Source: Filifactor alocis ATCC 35896 | GTDB lineage: Bacteria; Bacillota; Clostridia; Peptostreptococcales; Filifactoraceae | Assembly: GCF_000163895.2 (NCBI RefSeq) | Contig: NC_016630.1 | Location: 1,488,001 to 1,552,000, forward strand | DNA length: 64,000 nt | Direction: 5' to 3' | In this document: positions 26,439-34,669 of the stretch, one piece after another | How the letters are laid out: each line of letters starts with the position of its first letter | How positions within the stretch are numbered: position 1 is the first letter of the stretch | Program-made: the position numbers and the translations under genes | The notes under the pieces: generated by a model | What the model saw: the letters and a program-made list of their open reading frames with translations, nothing else | Told to the model about the DNA's origin: nothing | Database searches by the model: none

Positions 26439-27221
26439 ATGAAACAAAAAAACATCGTATTATTTTTAGTGGGTATCCTATTTCTTTTCTCTCTTTGCTC
26501 TTGCTCGAATAAGCAACCATCACAGGGAAACAACTCAGAAACATCGAACTATGTCATCGGTTTGGATGACACCTTTGCACCGATGGGATTTCGAGATTCT
26601 TCCGGAGAATTGGTTGGATTTGACATTGATTTGGCAAAAGAGATTGCACGTCGAAAAAACTTTACCGTTACTTTTCAATCGATTGACTGGGCAATGAAAG
26701 AAAATGAATTGAATGCAAAAAATATTGATATGATTTGGAACGGCTATTCTATTTCCGAAGAACGGAAACAAAAGGTTGCATTTTCCACGCCTTATGTGGA
26801 AGACAAACAACTTGTTATCACGATGAAAGACAGCCCCATTACTACAATAGAAGATTTGAAGGGGAAAGTAATCTCCCTTCAAGCAGAGTCTACCGCCATT
26901 GACGCTGTCAACCAAAATCCTACCATTTCGACAAGTTTAGCAAAAATCGTCGAATATCCGAGCAACAACGAAGTATTCCAAGATTTGCAAACAGGGCGAT
27001 GCGATGCCATCGTTGTAGACGAGATTTTGGCAAGATACTATATGAAACAAAACGCCTCACAAGAGTTTCGTATTTTAGAGGAAGCTTTGGCAACAGAATA
27101 TATGGCAGTCGGTATCAGAAAAGAAGACACTGAACTATTACAAGCAATCAATGACGGATTGGAAGAACTCAAAGCGGACGGAACTTATGATGATATCCGA
27201 CAAAGATGGTTCTCCAATTAA
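26439..27221 (+). CDS. Amino-acid ABC transporter substrate-binding lipoprotein (predicted histidine)
   Basis: 260 residues from the ATG after GAAAGGAG. The signal peptide ends at a lipobox-like LCSC, so the protein is lipid-anchored outside the membrane. It is a family 3 solute-binding protein: YVIGLDDTFAPMGF, LVGFDIDLAKEIARR, WNGYSISEERKQKVAFSTPY and DAIVVDEILARYYM are the polar amino-acid binding signatures. Family and operon show amino-acid uptake; histidine is inferred from the T-box codon only. First of three genes with permease and ATPase. Confidence 0.92.
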   Translation: MKQKNIVLFLVGILFLFSLCSCSNKQPSQGNNSETSNYVIGLDDTFAPMGFRDSSGELVGFDIDLAKEIARRKNFTVTFQSIDWAMKENELNAKNIDMIWNGYSISEERKQKVAFSTPYVEDKQLVITMKDSPITTIEDLKGKVISLQAESTAIDAVNQNPTISTSLAKIVEYPSNNEVFQDLQTGRCDAIVVDEILARYYMKQNASQEFRILEEALATEYMAVGIRKEDTELLQAINDGLEELKADGTYDDIRQRWFSN

Positions 27222-27269
27222 AAACAACTTGTCAAATGATTCTTCATTTTGAAAGGAGAGACGACAACA

Positions 27270-27914
27270 ATGCTAACTTCACTCATCACCCTAAGTTATC
27301 AAGGATTATTGACCACATTGAGCGTGTTTTTTTCCACGCTCTTGTGTTCCATTCCTTTGGGACTACTCATTGCACCGCTTCGTGACAGCAAAATTCCATG
27401 GGTAAAAACAATTGTCAAGCAATATATCTATGTCATGCGTTCTACCCCACTTTTGCTCCAAACCATGTTTCTGTTTTTCGGCTTGCCGTTGGTACCCGTT
27501 GTTTCGATTACACTGCCAAGATTCACAGCAATCTGGCTTGCTTTTACGCTGAATTATGCCGCCTATTTTGCAGAAATTTTTCGTGGCGGAATCCAGTCCA
27601 TTCCAAAAGGACAGTATCAAGCGGCTAAAGTTCTCGGATTGAGCAAAAAAAATACCTTTCGTTACATCATTGTTCCGCAGGTTATCAAAATCACCTTGCC
27701 TTCCGTTGCCAACGAAGTCATTAATCTGCTCAAAGATACTTCTCTCGTATACATCTTAGGGATGAGTGATATCCTAAAAGTTGCAAAATCCGTATCCAAC
27801 ACATATGCGAGTTTTGTTCCTTATCTGTTTGTTGCGTGCTTGTATTTTATACTCGTATTTCTGCTCACTTTCGCTTTGGAACGAATTGAAGAAAAATTTG
27901 CTTACTATGAATAG
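27270..27914 (+). CDS. Amino-acid ABC transporter permease
   Basis: 214 residues from the ATG; the frame is open seven codons upstream through the Shine-Dalgarno-like AAAGGAG. Five hydrophobic segments are visible, with the EAA-type loop AAYFAEIFRGGIQSIPKGQYQAAKVLGLSK (HisM/GlnP pattern EA...G....G) that contacts the ATPase. LLQTMFLFFGLPL and the late EVINLLKDTSLVYILGMSD are typical of polar amino-acid permeases. Likely works as a homodimer, since only one permease gene is present. Confidence 0.93.
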   Translation: MLTSLITLSYQGLLTTLSVFFSTLLCSIPLGLLIAPLRDSKIPWVKTIVKQYIYVMRSTPLLLQTMFLFFGLPLVPVVSITLPRFTAIWLAFTLNYAAYFAEIFRGGIQSIPKGQYQAAKVLGLSKKNTFRYIIVPQVIKITLPSVANEVINLLKDTSLVYILGMSDILKVAKSVSNTYASFVPYLFVACLYFILVFLLTFALERIEEKFAYYE

Positions 27915-27924
27915 GAGGTTCCGC

Positions 27925-28566
27925 ATGAAACTAATTGCAAACAATGTTACAAAATCATTCCATCAGCAAATCATTTTTGAACATTTATCCCTTTCCATCT
28001 CTCAAAAAGACATTATCTCCGTTTTCGGACCGTCCGGAGAAGGCAAGAGCACCTTGCTGAAATGTCTGTGCGGACTGGAGCAAGTAGAAGAAGGAGAAAT
28101 TTTCTTCCTAAAAAACAACTCAAAAAAAACTCCTACTCCAAGCGAAATCGGGATGGTATTTCAAGACTATCAACTGTTTGCTCATTTGAATGTCGAACAA
28201 AATCTTACGCTCTCTCCTATTGTCAACTCTCTCATGAGCAAAGAAGAAGCTAAAAATACAGCAGCTACCCTTTTGGATCATTTTGGACTTCTTCACAAAA
28301 AATTATCCTATCCCTTCCAATTGTCCGGAGGAGAAAAACAACGAGTTGCAATCGCAAGAGCTTGCATGCTGAATCCTACCATTCTTCTGTTTGATGAACC
28401 GACAGCGGCACTTGATCACAAGAGCAAACAAAAAGTGAAAGGAATTTTTCATGATTTACAAAAACAGGATATCGGAATCCTTTTTGTAAGCCATGACAAA
28501 GAGTTTGTAGAGGATATCAGCACCAAAAAATTCATGCTGAAAAACAAACTCCTGATAGAGCATTAG
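27925..28566 (+). CDS. Amino-acid ABC transporter ATP-binding protein
   Basis: 213 residues from the ATG after AGGAGG; the frame extends 48 codons upstream into the permease gene and that part is a shadow. Walker A GPSGEGKST (about residue 33-41), Q-loop MVFQDYQLF, signature LSGGEKQRVAIARA, Walker B ILLFDEPTAALD and H-loop FVSHDKEF are all intact. It powers the transporter encoded by the two genes before it. At 213 residues it is about 30 shorter than GlnQ/HisP proteins, with a reduced C-terminus. Confidence 0.93.
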   Translation: MKLIANNVTKSFHQQIIFEHLSLSISQKDIISVFGPSGEGKSTLLKCLCGLEQVEEGEIFFLKNNSKKTPTPSEIGMVFQDYQLFAHLNVEQNLTLSPIVNSLMSKEEAKNTAATLLDHFGLLHKKLSYPFQLSGGEKQRVAIARACMLNPTILLFDEPTAALDHKSKQKVKGIFHDLQKQDIGILFVSHDKEFVEDISTKKFMLKNKLLIEH

Positions 28567-28963
28567 TGTTATCGAAAAGAAATTTGTGATACCGGAACCT
28601 AACAAATCTGCCATCCATTTGAATGGGAAACAAATCTGTTTCAGATAATGATAACGGGAACGAAACGGAAGAACATATTGAAGTCATGAAAGCAAGAACA
28701 ATAACTTAACATAATTATGGTAGACAAGTGAAACAAACAACGGTATTCCAATAAAAACAACTCTATCTCCTAAGCAATTCTTCTCTTTTGAAAAAATTAT
28801 TCCTCTGTATTATTTGAAATCATAGACTCCTTATTGTAAAATATAAGAGGATACCAAGAATAACAAAAAGACTTTTATCACAGGTATCCTTCGACAACGA
28901 TTGTTACTACAATAAGAATTTGATACTACAAATAGACTTTACTACCAAAGAAAGGAATTTGCT
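28567..28963. other. Intergenic stretch before the phosphohexomutase gene
   Basis: About 400 bases. The right part holds a promoter (28814-28842). No clear terminator for the transporter operon and no other gene were seen. Confidence 0.5.
28814..28842 (+). promoter_or_regulatory. Promoter of the phosphohexomutase gene
   Basis: TTGAAA (28814-28819), 17-base spacer, TAAAAT (28837-28842). The leader would be about 115 nt. Confidence 0.6.
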
Positions 28964-30682
28964 ATGGACTACTTACAACGATACCAACAATGGCTTAATG
29001 ATACTGCAGTTGATGATGAGACGAAAAAAGAACTTCTTGCCTTACAGGAAAATGATGAGGAATTAAAAGACCGTTTTTATCAAGAGTTGGCATTTGGAAC
29101 GGCAGGTCTGCGTGGAAAATTAGGCGCCGGCAGTAACAGAATGAACTCCTACATTGTCGCAAGAGCAACACATGCGTTTGCAAAAGTAATCTCTTATTAC
29201 GGAGAAGAGTTCAAACAACGAGGAGTTGCCATTTCACATGACTGTCGCATCAAATCAGATGAATTTGCCAAAATTGCAGCATGTACCTTTGCCGCACACA
29301 ATATTCCTGTGTATCTTTACGAAAGTTTAAGAAGTACACCTCAACTTTCTTTTACCGTAAGACATCTCCACTGTGCCGGCGGAATCAATATCACTGCCAG
29401 CCACAATCCGAAAGATTACAACGGATATAAGGTGTACTGGGATGAAGGTTCTCAAATCAAGGACGATATCGCAAACCAAATTGTGCAAGAAATCCAAAAG
29501 ATAACATCGTTTTCTGAAATTCCAACCTATTCCTTTGAACAGGCGTTACAGGAAAAAAGAATTCAATGGATTGGAGAACCGATAGACACCATCTATTTGG
29601 AAAAAGTAAAATCTCTTTCCTTGCGTGATGAAGAAATCGACAAAAACATTTCTGTCGTATATACTCCGTTAAACGGTGCCGGAAGTATTCCTGTCCAAAG
29701 AGTGTTTCGTGAGCGAGGATTCCACAATGTCCATGTCGTAAAAGAACAGGAACAGCCTGACGGAACATTCCCGACAATAGAATATCCGAATCCCGAAGAC
29801 CTTCGTGCATTTGAGTATTCTCTTACACTTGCAAAAAAAGTAAACGGAGAACTGTTGATTGCAACCGACCCTGATTCTGATCGACTTGCCGTAATGTGTT
29901 ATCACAACGGAGAATATCATGCTTTAACAGGAAATCAGACAGGTGCTCTCTTAATCGAATATCTTTTTTCTTCCATGAAAGAAAAAAATCTCCTTCCAAG
30001 CAACGGTCTTATGGTCAAAACTATTGTAACAGGAGAAATGGGAGCAACCATTGCAAAATATTACGGTGTAGAAGTTGTCAATGTCCTTACCGGATTCAAA
30101 AACATCTCTGCAATCAGTAACCTGTACGAAAAGACGAAAGAAAAACAAGTGTTGTTCGGTTATGAAGAAAGTATCGGATATACTGCCGGAACATTTGTAA
30201 GAGATAAGGATGCCGTATCCTCTGCAATGCTGTTAACAGAGGCTGCAGCATATTACAAAACAAAAGGAATGACATTGATAGATGTATTGCAACAACTATT
30301 CCAAACACACGGCTACTTTGCAGAAGATACCATTTCTCTGATTCGGGAAGGAATCAGGGGACAGGAAGAAATCCAAGCAATCATGCGCTCCTATCGAACA
30401 GACTATCCAAAAACAATCGGCTCACTCTCTTTGGTGACCTATCTTGATTATGCTATCTCTGAATCTGTTTATATCAAAACACAAACGGTATCCAAAATCG
30501 ATATCGAACCAACCAATGCCATCAAATTTCTGTTTGAAGACGAATCTTGGTATGCTCTTCGTCCGTCAGGTACCGAACCGAAACTGAAAATCTACTTTGG
30601 AATCAAAGCAAGTTCACAAAAAGAAGCGGATGAAAAACTAAAACAATTCAAGAGCACTGTTCTGTCCTTGAGTGAAAAATAA
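28964..30682 (+). CDS. Phosphoglucomutase/phosphomannomutase
   Basis: 572 residues; AAAGGAA before the ATG. It interconverts hexose 1- and 6-phosphates in the cytoplasm, feeding cell-wall sugar synthesis. The four alpha-D-phosphohexomutase motifs are in order: catalytic serine ITASHNPKDYNGYK (about 145), metal loop TDPDSDRLAV (about 307), sugar-binding GYEESIGY (about 402) and phosphate-binding RPSGTEPKLKIYF (near 530). N-terminus AFGTAGLRGKLGAG is typical of the PgcA branch. Single gene with its own promoter and terminator. Confidence 0.95.
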   Translation: MDYLQRYQQWLNDTAVDDETKKELLALQENDEELKDRFYQELAFGTAGLRGKLGAGSNRMNSYIVARATHAFAKVISYYGEEFKQRGVAISHDCRIKSDEFAKIAACTFAAHNIPVYLYESLRSTPQLSFTVRHLHCAGGINITASHNPKDYNGYKVYWDEGSQIKDDIANQIVQEIQKITSFSEIPTYSFEQALQEKRIQWIGEPIDTIYLEKVKSLSLRDEEIDKNISVVYTPLNGAGSIPVQRVFRERGFHNVHVVKEQEQPDGTFPTIEYPNPEDLRAFEYSLTLAKKVNGELLIATDPDSDRLAVMCYHNGEYHALTGNQTGALLIEYLFSSMKEKNLLPSNGLMVKTIVTGEMGATIAKYYGVEVVNVLTGFKNISAISNLYEKTKEKQVLFGYEESIGYTAGTFVRDKDAVSSAMLLTEAAAYYKTKGMTLIDVLQQLFQTHGYFAEDTISLIREGIRGQEEIQAIMRSYRTDYPKTIGSLSLVTYLDYAISESVYIKTQTVSKIDIEPTNAIKFLFEDESWYALRPSGTEPKLKIYFGIKASSQKEADEKLKQFKSTVLSLSEK

Positions 30683-30690
30683 AACTTCCG

Positions 30691-30739
30691 AGAAAAAAAG
30701 ATTGTTCCTATTATCACATAGGATACAATCTTTTTTTCT
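30691..30739. terminator. Terminator after the phosphohexomutase gene
   Basis: AGAAAAAAAGATTGT-CCTA / TAGG-ACAATCTTTTTTTCT, nearly perfect, symmetrical and able to act on both strands between convergent genes. Confidence 0.8.
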
Positions 30740-30807
30740 CAACTTTCCACCACATCAGTCGTAGTTGGTGAAAATCATATTTTTTTCACGAATTAAAACA
30801 ATGATTT

Positions 30808-31251
30808 CTATATTTCTTCTAACTTAAACTCCTCTTCTTTCTTATCAAATGTAAGCGCATATTCCTTATTTGGTTCAAGGTGAAAATTCACTTTAGCCGG
30901 ACCCCAAGTCGTTGTAACATTTTTGTGCAATACTCCCGGTCTTGTATAAGAATAAGTAACTCTCAAAACAATATCTCCCGGCATCGCATACACAACATAT
31001 GATGTCTTATCTGTAAATACCGCAGCCTCTCCGCTTACAACTTCTGCCAATAACTGTTTGCTGGTAATAAGATTGGTACCTGTTGAAAGAGATACTTTTA
31101 CAGCTCCCTTATGTTCATCTAACCACTTCTCCTTTGCCTTTTTATTCATCTTCATATAGAAAATCGCATACACACCTGAAAAAAGAAACATTCCAATGAT
31201 GAAATATGCATACATCCCCATTGAAAAAAATGAATCTAACGCCGCTTTCAT
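30808..31251 (-). CDS. Small membrane-anchored protein, unknown function
   Basis: 147 residues; GAGGAGG before the ATG. One N-terminal membrane helix (YAYFIIGMFLFSGVYAIFYM, about residues 14-33), a charged linker, then a beta-rich domain with VSLSTGTNLITSKQLLAEVV, VLRVTYSYTRPG and KEYALTFDKKEEEFKLEEI. No catalytic motif; not recognised. The orientation (short N-terminal outside, basic residues after the helix) suggests a cytoplasmic domain. It forms a pair with the next minus-strand membrane gene, separated by 73 bp. Confidence 0.7.
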   Translation of the reverse strand: MKAALDSFFSMGMYAYFIIGMFLFSGVYAIFYMKMNKKAKEKWLDEHKGAVKVSLSTGTNLITSKQLLAEVVSGEAAVFTDKTSYVVYAMPGDIVLRVTYSYTRPGVLHKNVTTTWGPAKVNFHLEPNKEYALTFDKKEEEFKLEEI

Positions 31252-31324
31252 ACCAAATTCCTCCTCATAATAAGCTTCATTTTAATTTTTTACCATATCG
31301 TTTTTACTTAACTTCATTGCAATA

Positions 31325-31714
31325 TTACTCAAACCCTAAATCATATAACAGTTGATTGTATTTTCGATATCCCAGCAACGATAAATCAAAAGTTTCTTGT
31401 ACTCCGTTTTCATCTGTAATCTTCAAAGTAAATGAGTCAAAATCCCTGCTTTCCGACCTTATGTTAATCTTATCAATCTCATAATGATACTCTTTCTTTC
31501 CAAGATAGATATCCAAGTCATTTCCCTCTACGACTACTTTCAGTTTCATATCTCTTATCACATTTACAAAAGATATCAGTGATACAACACTTGCGCCAAT
31601 AATTGCTACTTTCGTCCCAAAGAAATATCCCAATGTAAAAAATAAAAAGATAAATACAAATACAACAGCAACACAATTCCAAATTGCAGCAATCGGACTT
31701 CTTTTATATACCAT
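31325..31714 (-). CDS. Small membrane protein, unknown function
   Basis: 129 residues from the ATG that follows GGGAGGTGAAGACA; the frame continues 31 codons upstream without a ribosome site. Two membrane helices occupy residues about 8-55, followed by a beta-rich tail (LKVVVEGNDLDIYLGKKEYHYEIDKINI, then SFTLKI) reminiscent of bacterial PH-like membrane proteins that measure or organise something at the inner face. The family was not identified. First gene of a probable two-gene unit with the gene at 30808. Confidence 0.7.
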   Translation of the reverse strand: MVYKRSPIAAIWNCVAVVFVFIFLFFTLGYFFGTKVAIIGASVVSLISFVNVIRDMKLKVVVEGNDLDIYLGKKEYHYEIDKINIRSESRDFDSFTLKITDENGVQETFDLSLLGYRKYNQLLYDLGFE

Positions 31715-31845
31715 TGTCTTCACCTCCCTCAATATGTAAATATCAACAGAACACAGACATCTGTACATTTTCCCATAAATCCTATCATAGAAATAAAAAT
31801 TTATCAAACAAAAATTTTAATTATATTTGAAAAATATGTTTATTT

Positions 31846-31864
31846 GATATTGATTATCGGTATC
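31846..31864 (+). promoter_or_regulatory. Fur-family-like operator
   Basis: GATATTGATTATCGGTATC agrees with the 19-bp Fur consensus at 15 positions. It overlaps the -35 box and spacer of the promoter at 31850-31878, a position suited to repression of the metal transporter. Fur, PerR and Zur sites cannot be told apart by eye. Confidence 0.5.
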
Positions 31865-31878
31865 TATTGTAGTATATT
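31850..31878 (+). promoter_or_regulatory. Promoter of the metal ABC transporter operon
   Basis: TTGATT (31850-31855), 17-base spacer, TATATT (31873-31878). A second candidate, TTGAAA-17-TACGAT (31877-31905), lies just downstream. Confidence 0.5.
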
Positions 31879-32035
31879 GAAAGAGAAATACCATGGTAAT
31901 ACGATACAAGAACACTATTTTTATCTATCATGGCAAGTTCTTTTCGTTCTGTAAGAATAAAACTGTTTTACAAGAAATATTTTTGTATCTCCGATTTTAT
32001 TCTAACAAAAATTATCATTTTTGAGGAGGATTATT

Positions 32036-32980
32036 ATGTTAAAAAAATTATTGATATTATGTTTAAGTTGTGTATTAGCAATCTCCTTGACAGGATGTCA
32101 TAACAAAACTTCAGAAACACAAGGAGGAGACAATGCAGGAGAAAATACACCTACTCTACAAGTAGTAGCAACTTCTACCATGTTAAGAGATTTGGCAGAA
32201 CAAATCGGAAAAGAGAAAGCAACGGTTACCGGAATCATGGCTCCCGGAGTAGATCCACATCTTTACAAACCTACTGCCGGTGATATTGAAAAGATAGAAG
32301 GCGCACAGATGGTCGTATATAACGGTCTGCACTTTGAAGGTCAAATGGTGGATGTATTGGAAGGACTCAATGGAAAAGTAGTAGTCAACGCAAGCGCAGG
32401 ACTGCCAAAAGAAGATGTGCTTCCTTTCGCAGATGACCCGATTGGTGACCCTCATATCTGGAACAGTTCCAAAAACTGGGAGTCTGCCGCAGAACAGGTA
32501 GCAAAAGGCTATATTGAACTTGATCCGGAAAACAAAGAATTCTATGAACAAAATTTGGAAGCTTATAAAAAAGAATTAGCGGAACTAAAAACATACATTG
32601 ATGAAAGAGTTGCAGAAATTCCTGAAGAATCTCGTGTATTGGTAACTGCTCATGACGCATTCAGTTATTTTGCAAGAGATTACGGTTTTGAAGTAAAGGG
32701 AATTCAAGGAATTTCCACAGAATCGGAAGCATCTACAAAAGATATTTCCGACTTGGCGGAATTTATCGTTTCACGCCATATCAAAGCCATCTTCTCCGAG
32801 TCTTCCGTTCCACAAAAAAATATCGATGCTCTAAAAGAGGCTGTCGAAGCGAAGGGACAATCTATTGTCATCGGCGGACAATTATTCTCAGACTCTCTTG
32901 GAGATGAAGGAACTCCTGAGGGTACCTACATCGGTATGATGAAATACAATATTGATACAGTAGTAAATGCATTGAAGTAA
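32036..32980 (+). CDS. Metal ABC transporter substrate-binding lipoprotein (MntA/PsaA type)
   Basis: 314 residues from the ATG after GAGGAGG. The signal peptide ends in the lipobox LTGC. Cluster A-I metal-binding protein: ligand positions are His in DPHLYKPT, His in DPHIWNS, Glu in GISTESEAS and Asp in FSDSLGDEG. The His-His-Glu-Asp set matches manganese-binding PsaA/MntC rather than ZnuA, and the His-rich loop of zinc binders is absent, so manganese (or iron) is more likely than zinc; this is inference. First gene of a four-gene transporter operon behind a Fur-like operator. Confidence 0.92.
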   Translation: MLKKLLILCLSCVLAISLTGCHNKTSETQGGDNAGENTPTLQVVATSTMLRDLAEQIGKEKATVTGIMAPGVDPHLYKPTAGDIEKIEGAQMVVYNGLHFEGQMVDVLEGLNGKVVVNASAGLPKEDVLPFADDPIGDPHIWNSSKNWESAAEQVAKGYIELDPENKEFYEQNLEAYKKELAELKTYIDERVAEIPEESRVLVTAHDAFSYFARDYGFEVKGIQGISTESEASTKDISDLAEFIVSRHIKAIFSESSVPQKNIDALKEAVEAKGQSIVIGGQLFSDSLGDEGTPEGTYIGMMKYNIDTVVNALK

Positions 32981-32993
32981 AGAAGGTATTTTT

Positions 32994-33731
32994 ATGTCAG
33001 ATAAGATAGCAATTAAGGTAGAAGATTTAACAATTGCATACAATCACACCCCTGTTCTATGGGATATTGACTTGACGGTTCAAAAGGGAGTTTTAATGGC
33101 AATTGTCGGTCCCAACGGTGCCGGAAAATCTACATTAATCAAATCCATGTTGGGATTTTTGACACCTGTCAGCGGGAATGTACTGTTTTTTGGAAAACCA
33201 TACTCTGCTGTCAGAAAAAGGATTGCCTATGTTCCTCAAAAAGGAAGTGTGGATTGGGATTTTCCGACAGACGTCTTCGATGTTGTGATGATGGGACGGT
33301 ATGGAGAACTCGGTATTTTGAAACGACCAAAAAAAGAGGACTTTGATAAAGTGGAACAAGCATTGGAAGAAGTCGGTATGCTTTCGTTTGCACACAGACA
33401 AATCAGTCAGTTGTCAGGCGGACAACAACAGAGAGTTTTCTTGGCGCGAGCATTGGTTCAAAACGCAGATATCTACATGATGGATGAACCGTTTCAAGGT
33501 GTAGATGCTAAAACGGAAAAATCCATTGTCAGTGTCCTTCAAAGACTTCGTGATTTAGGAAAAACGGTAATTGTCGTACATCACGACTTACAAACAGTCA
33601 AATCCTATTTTGATGAAGTGACCCTCTTGAATATTAAGGTAGTTGCATCCGGACCTGTTCAAGAAGTATTTACGGAAAACAATATCAAACAGACTTACCG
33701 CATTGTCTCTCAAAAGGAGGCAGAACTATGA
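32994..33731 (+). CDS. Metal ABC transporter ATP-binding protein
   Basis: 245 residues. Walker A GPNGAGKST (about residue 39), Q-loop YVPQKGSVDWDFP, signature LSGGQQQRVFLARAL, Walker B IYMMDEPFQGVD and H-loop VVHHDL are intact. KGSVDWDFPTDVFDVVMMGRYG is a pattern of Mn/Zn/Fe chelate importers (MntB/TroB). It starts 13 bp after the binding-protein gene and overlaps the first permease gene by 4 bp. Confidence 0.95.
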   Translation: MSDKIAIKVEDLTIAYNHTPVLWDIDLTVQKGVLMAIVGPNGAGKSTLIKSMLGFLTPVSGNVLFFGKPYSAVRKRIAYVPQKGSVDWDFPTDVFDVVMMGRYGELGILKRPKKEDFDKVEQALEEVGMLSFAHRQISQLSGGQQQRVFLARALVQNADIYMMDEPFQGVDAKTEKSIVSVLQRLRDLGKTVIVVHHDLQTVKSYFDEVTLLNIKVVASGPVQEVFTENNIKQTYRIVSQKEAEL

Positions 33732-34669
33732 TTCAAACATTGATAGAAATGATTCAAAATGACTTTACCTTTCGTGTTGTTTCATTCGGTTCTCTGGTAC
33801 TCGGTATGATTAGCGGTGCTCTGGGATGTTTCGCCGTTCTTCGAAAACAAAGTTTGATTGGCGATGCGATTTCTCACTGCACACTTCCGGGAATTGCGAT
33901 TGCATTCCTCATTACAAATTCAAAAAATATAGAAGTGTTGCTTTTCGGTGCTTTGCTCTCCGGATTGCTCAGTATGTACCTTATCACGACCATCGCTTCA
34001 CATTCCAAATTGAAGTTTGATGCGTCACTTGCATTGGTACTGTCTGTGCTATTTGGAATCGGAATTGTCTTTTTGACCTATATCCAAAAAAATTCCGGTT
34101 CTCATCAAGCAGGACTGGAAAAGTTTATCTTCGGACAAGCGTCGTCTCTTCTGAAAAGAGATGTTCGGATTATGATTATAACAGGAATTGTGCTGTTTTC
34201 TATGATGATTGTATTTTGGAAAGAATTTAAGTTAGTGACATTTGACCCTGTGTTTGCACAAACAATCGGAATTCCAAGTACATTTTTCGGTGGATTTCTA
34301 TCTCTTTTAATGGTACTTGGCATTGTAATCGGACTGCAAACAGTCGGCGTCATCTTGATGAGCGCTCTTTTGATTTCGCCTGCATCTGCAGCAAGACAAT
34401 GGACAGATAAGCTGTCTGTTATGGTCGTACTCTCCTCGTTGTTCGGCGGAATGTCAGGGGTCCTCGGCACAATGGTAAGTTCCTATATTCCGGGGATTCC
34501 AACCGGTCCGACCATTGTTGCCTTTATGAGTATCATTGTCTTGGGAAGTTTACTCTTTGCTCCGCGAGGAATCATTCGAAAATGGATGATCCAACGAAAA
34601 AATCATGCTGTGCTCTATCAACAACTGAAGGCAAATTCCTATGAAAAAATCGGAGGTGAAAGAATATGA
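33728..34669 (+). CDS. Metal ABC transporter permease 1
   Basis: 313 residues; the start overlaps the ATPase stop (ATGA) with AAGGAGG upstream. ABC-3 family membrane protein with about eight or nine hydrophobic helices; the LRKQSLIGDAISHCTLPGIAIAF segment and the late SALLISPASAARQWT stretch are typical of MntC/TroC proteins. It forms the channel with the second permease. It ends 4 bp inside the next gene. Confidence 0.93.
   Translation: MIQTLIEMIQNDFTFRVVSFGSLVLGMISGALGCFAVLRKQSLIGDAISHCTLPGIAIAFLITNSKNIEVLLFGALLSGLLSMYLITTIASHSKLKFDASLALVLSVLFGIGIVFLTYIQKNSGSHQAGLEKFIFGQASSLLKRDVRIMIITGIVLFSMMIVFWKEFKLVTFDPVFAQTIGIPSTFFGGFLSLLMVLGIVIGLQTVGVILMSALLISPASAARQWTDKLSVMVVLSSLFGGMSGVLGTMVSSYIPGIPTGPTIVAFMSIIVLGSLLFAPRGIIRKWMIQRKNHAVLYQQLKANSYEKIGGERI

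Noticed and set aside
26168..26512. 114-codon plus-strand frame overlapping the start of the binding-protein gene
   Set aside because: No ribosome site; overlaps a well-supported gene start in another frame; composition not protein-like.
32036..32980. Zinc-specific (ZnuA/AdcA) binding protein
   Set aside because: No histidine-rich loop, and the third and fourth ligands read Glu and Asp rather than His and Glu; manganese or iron is more likely.
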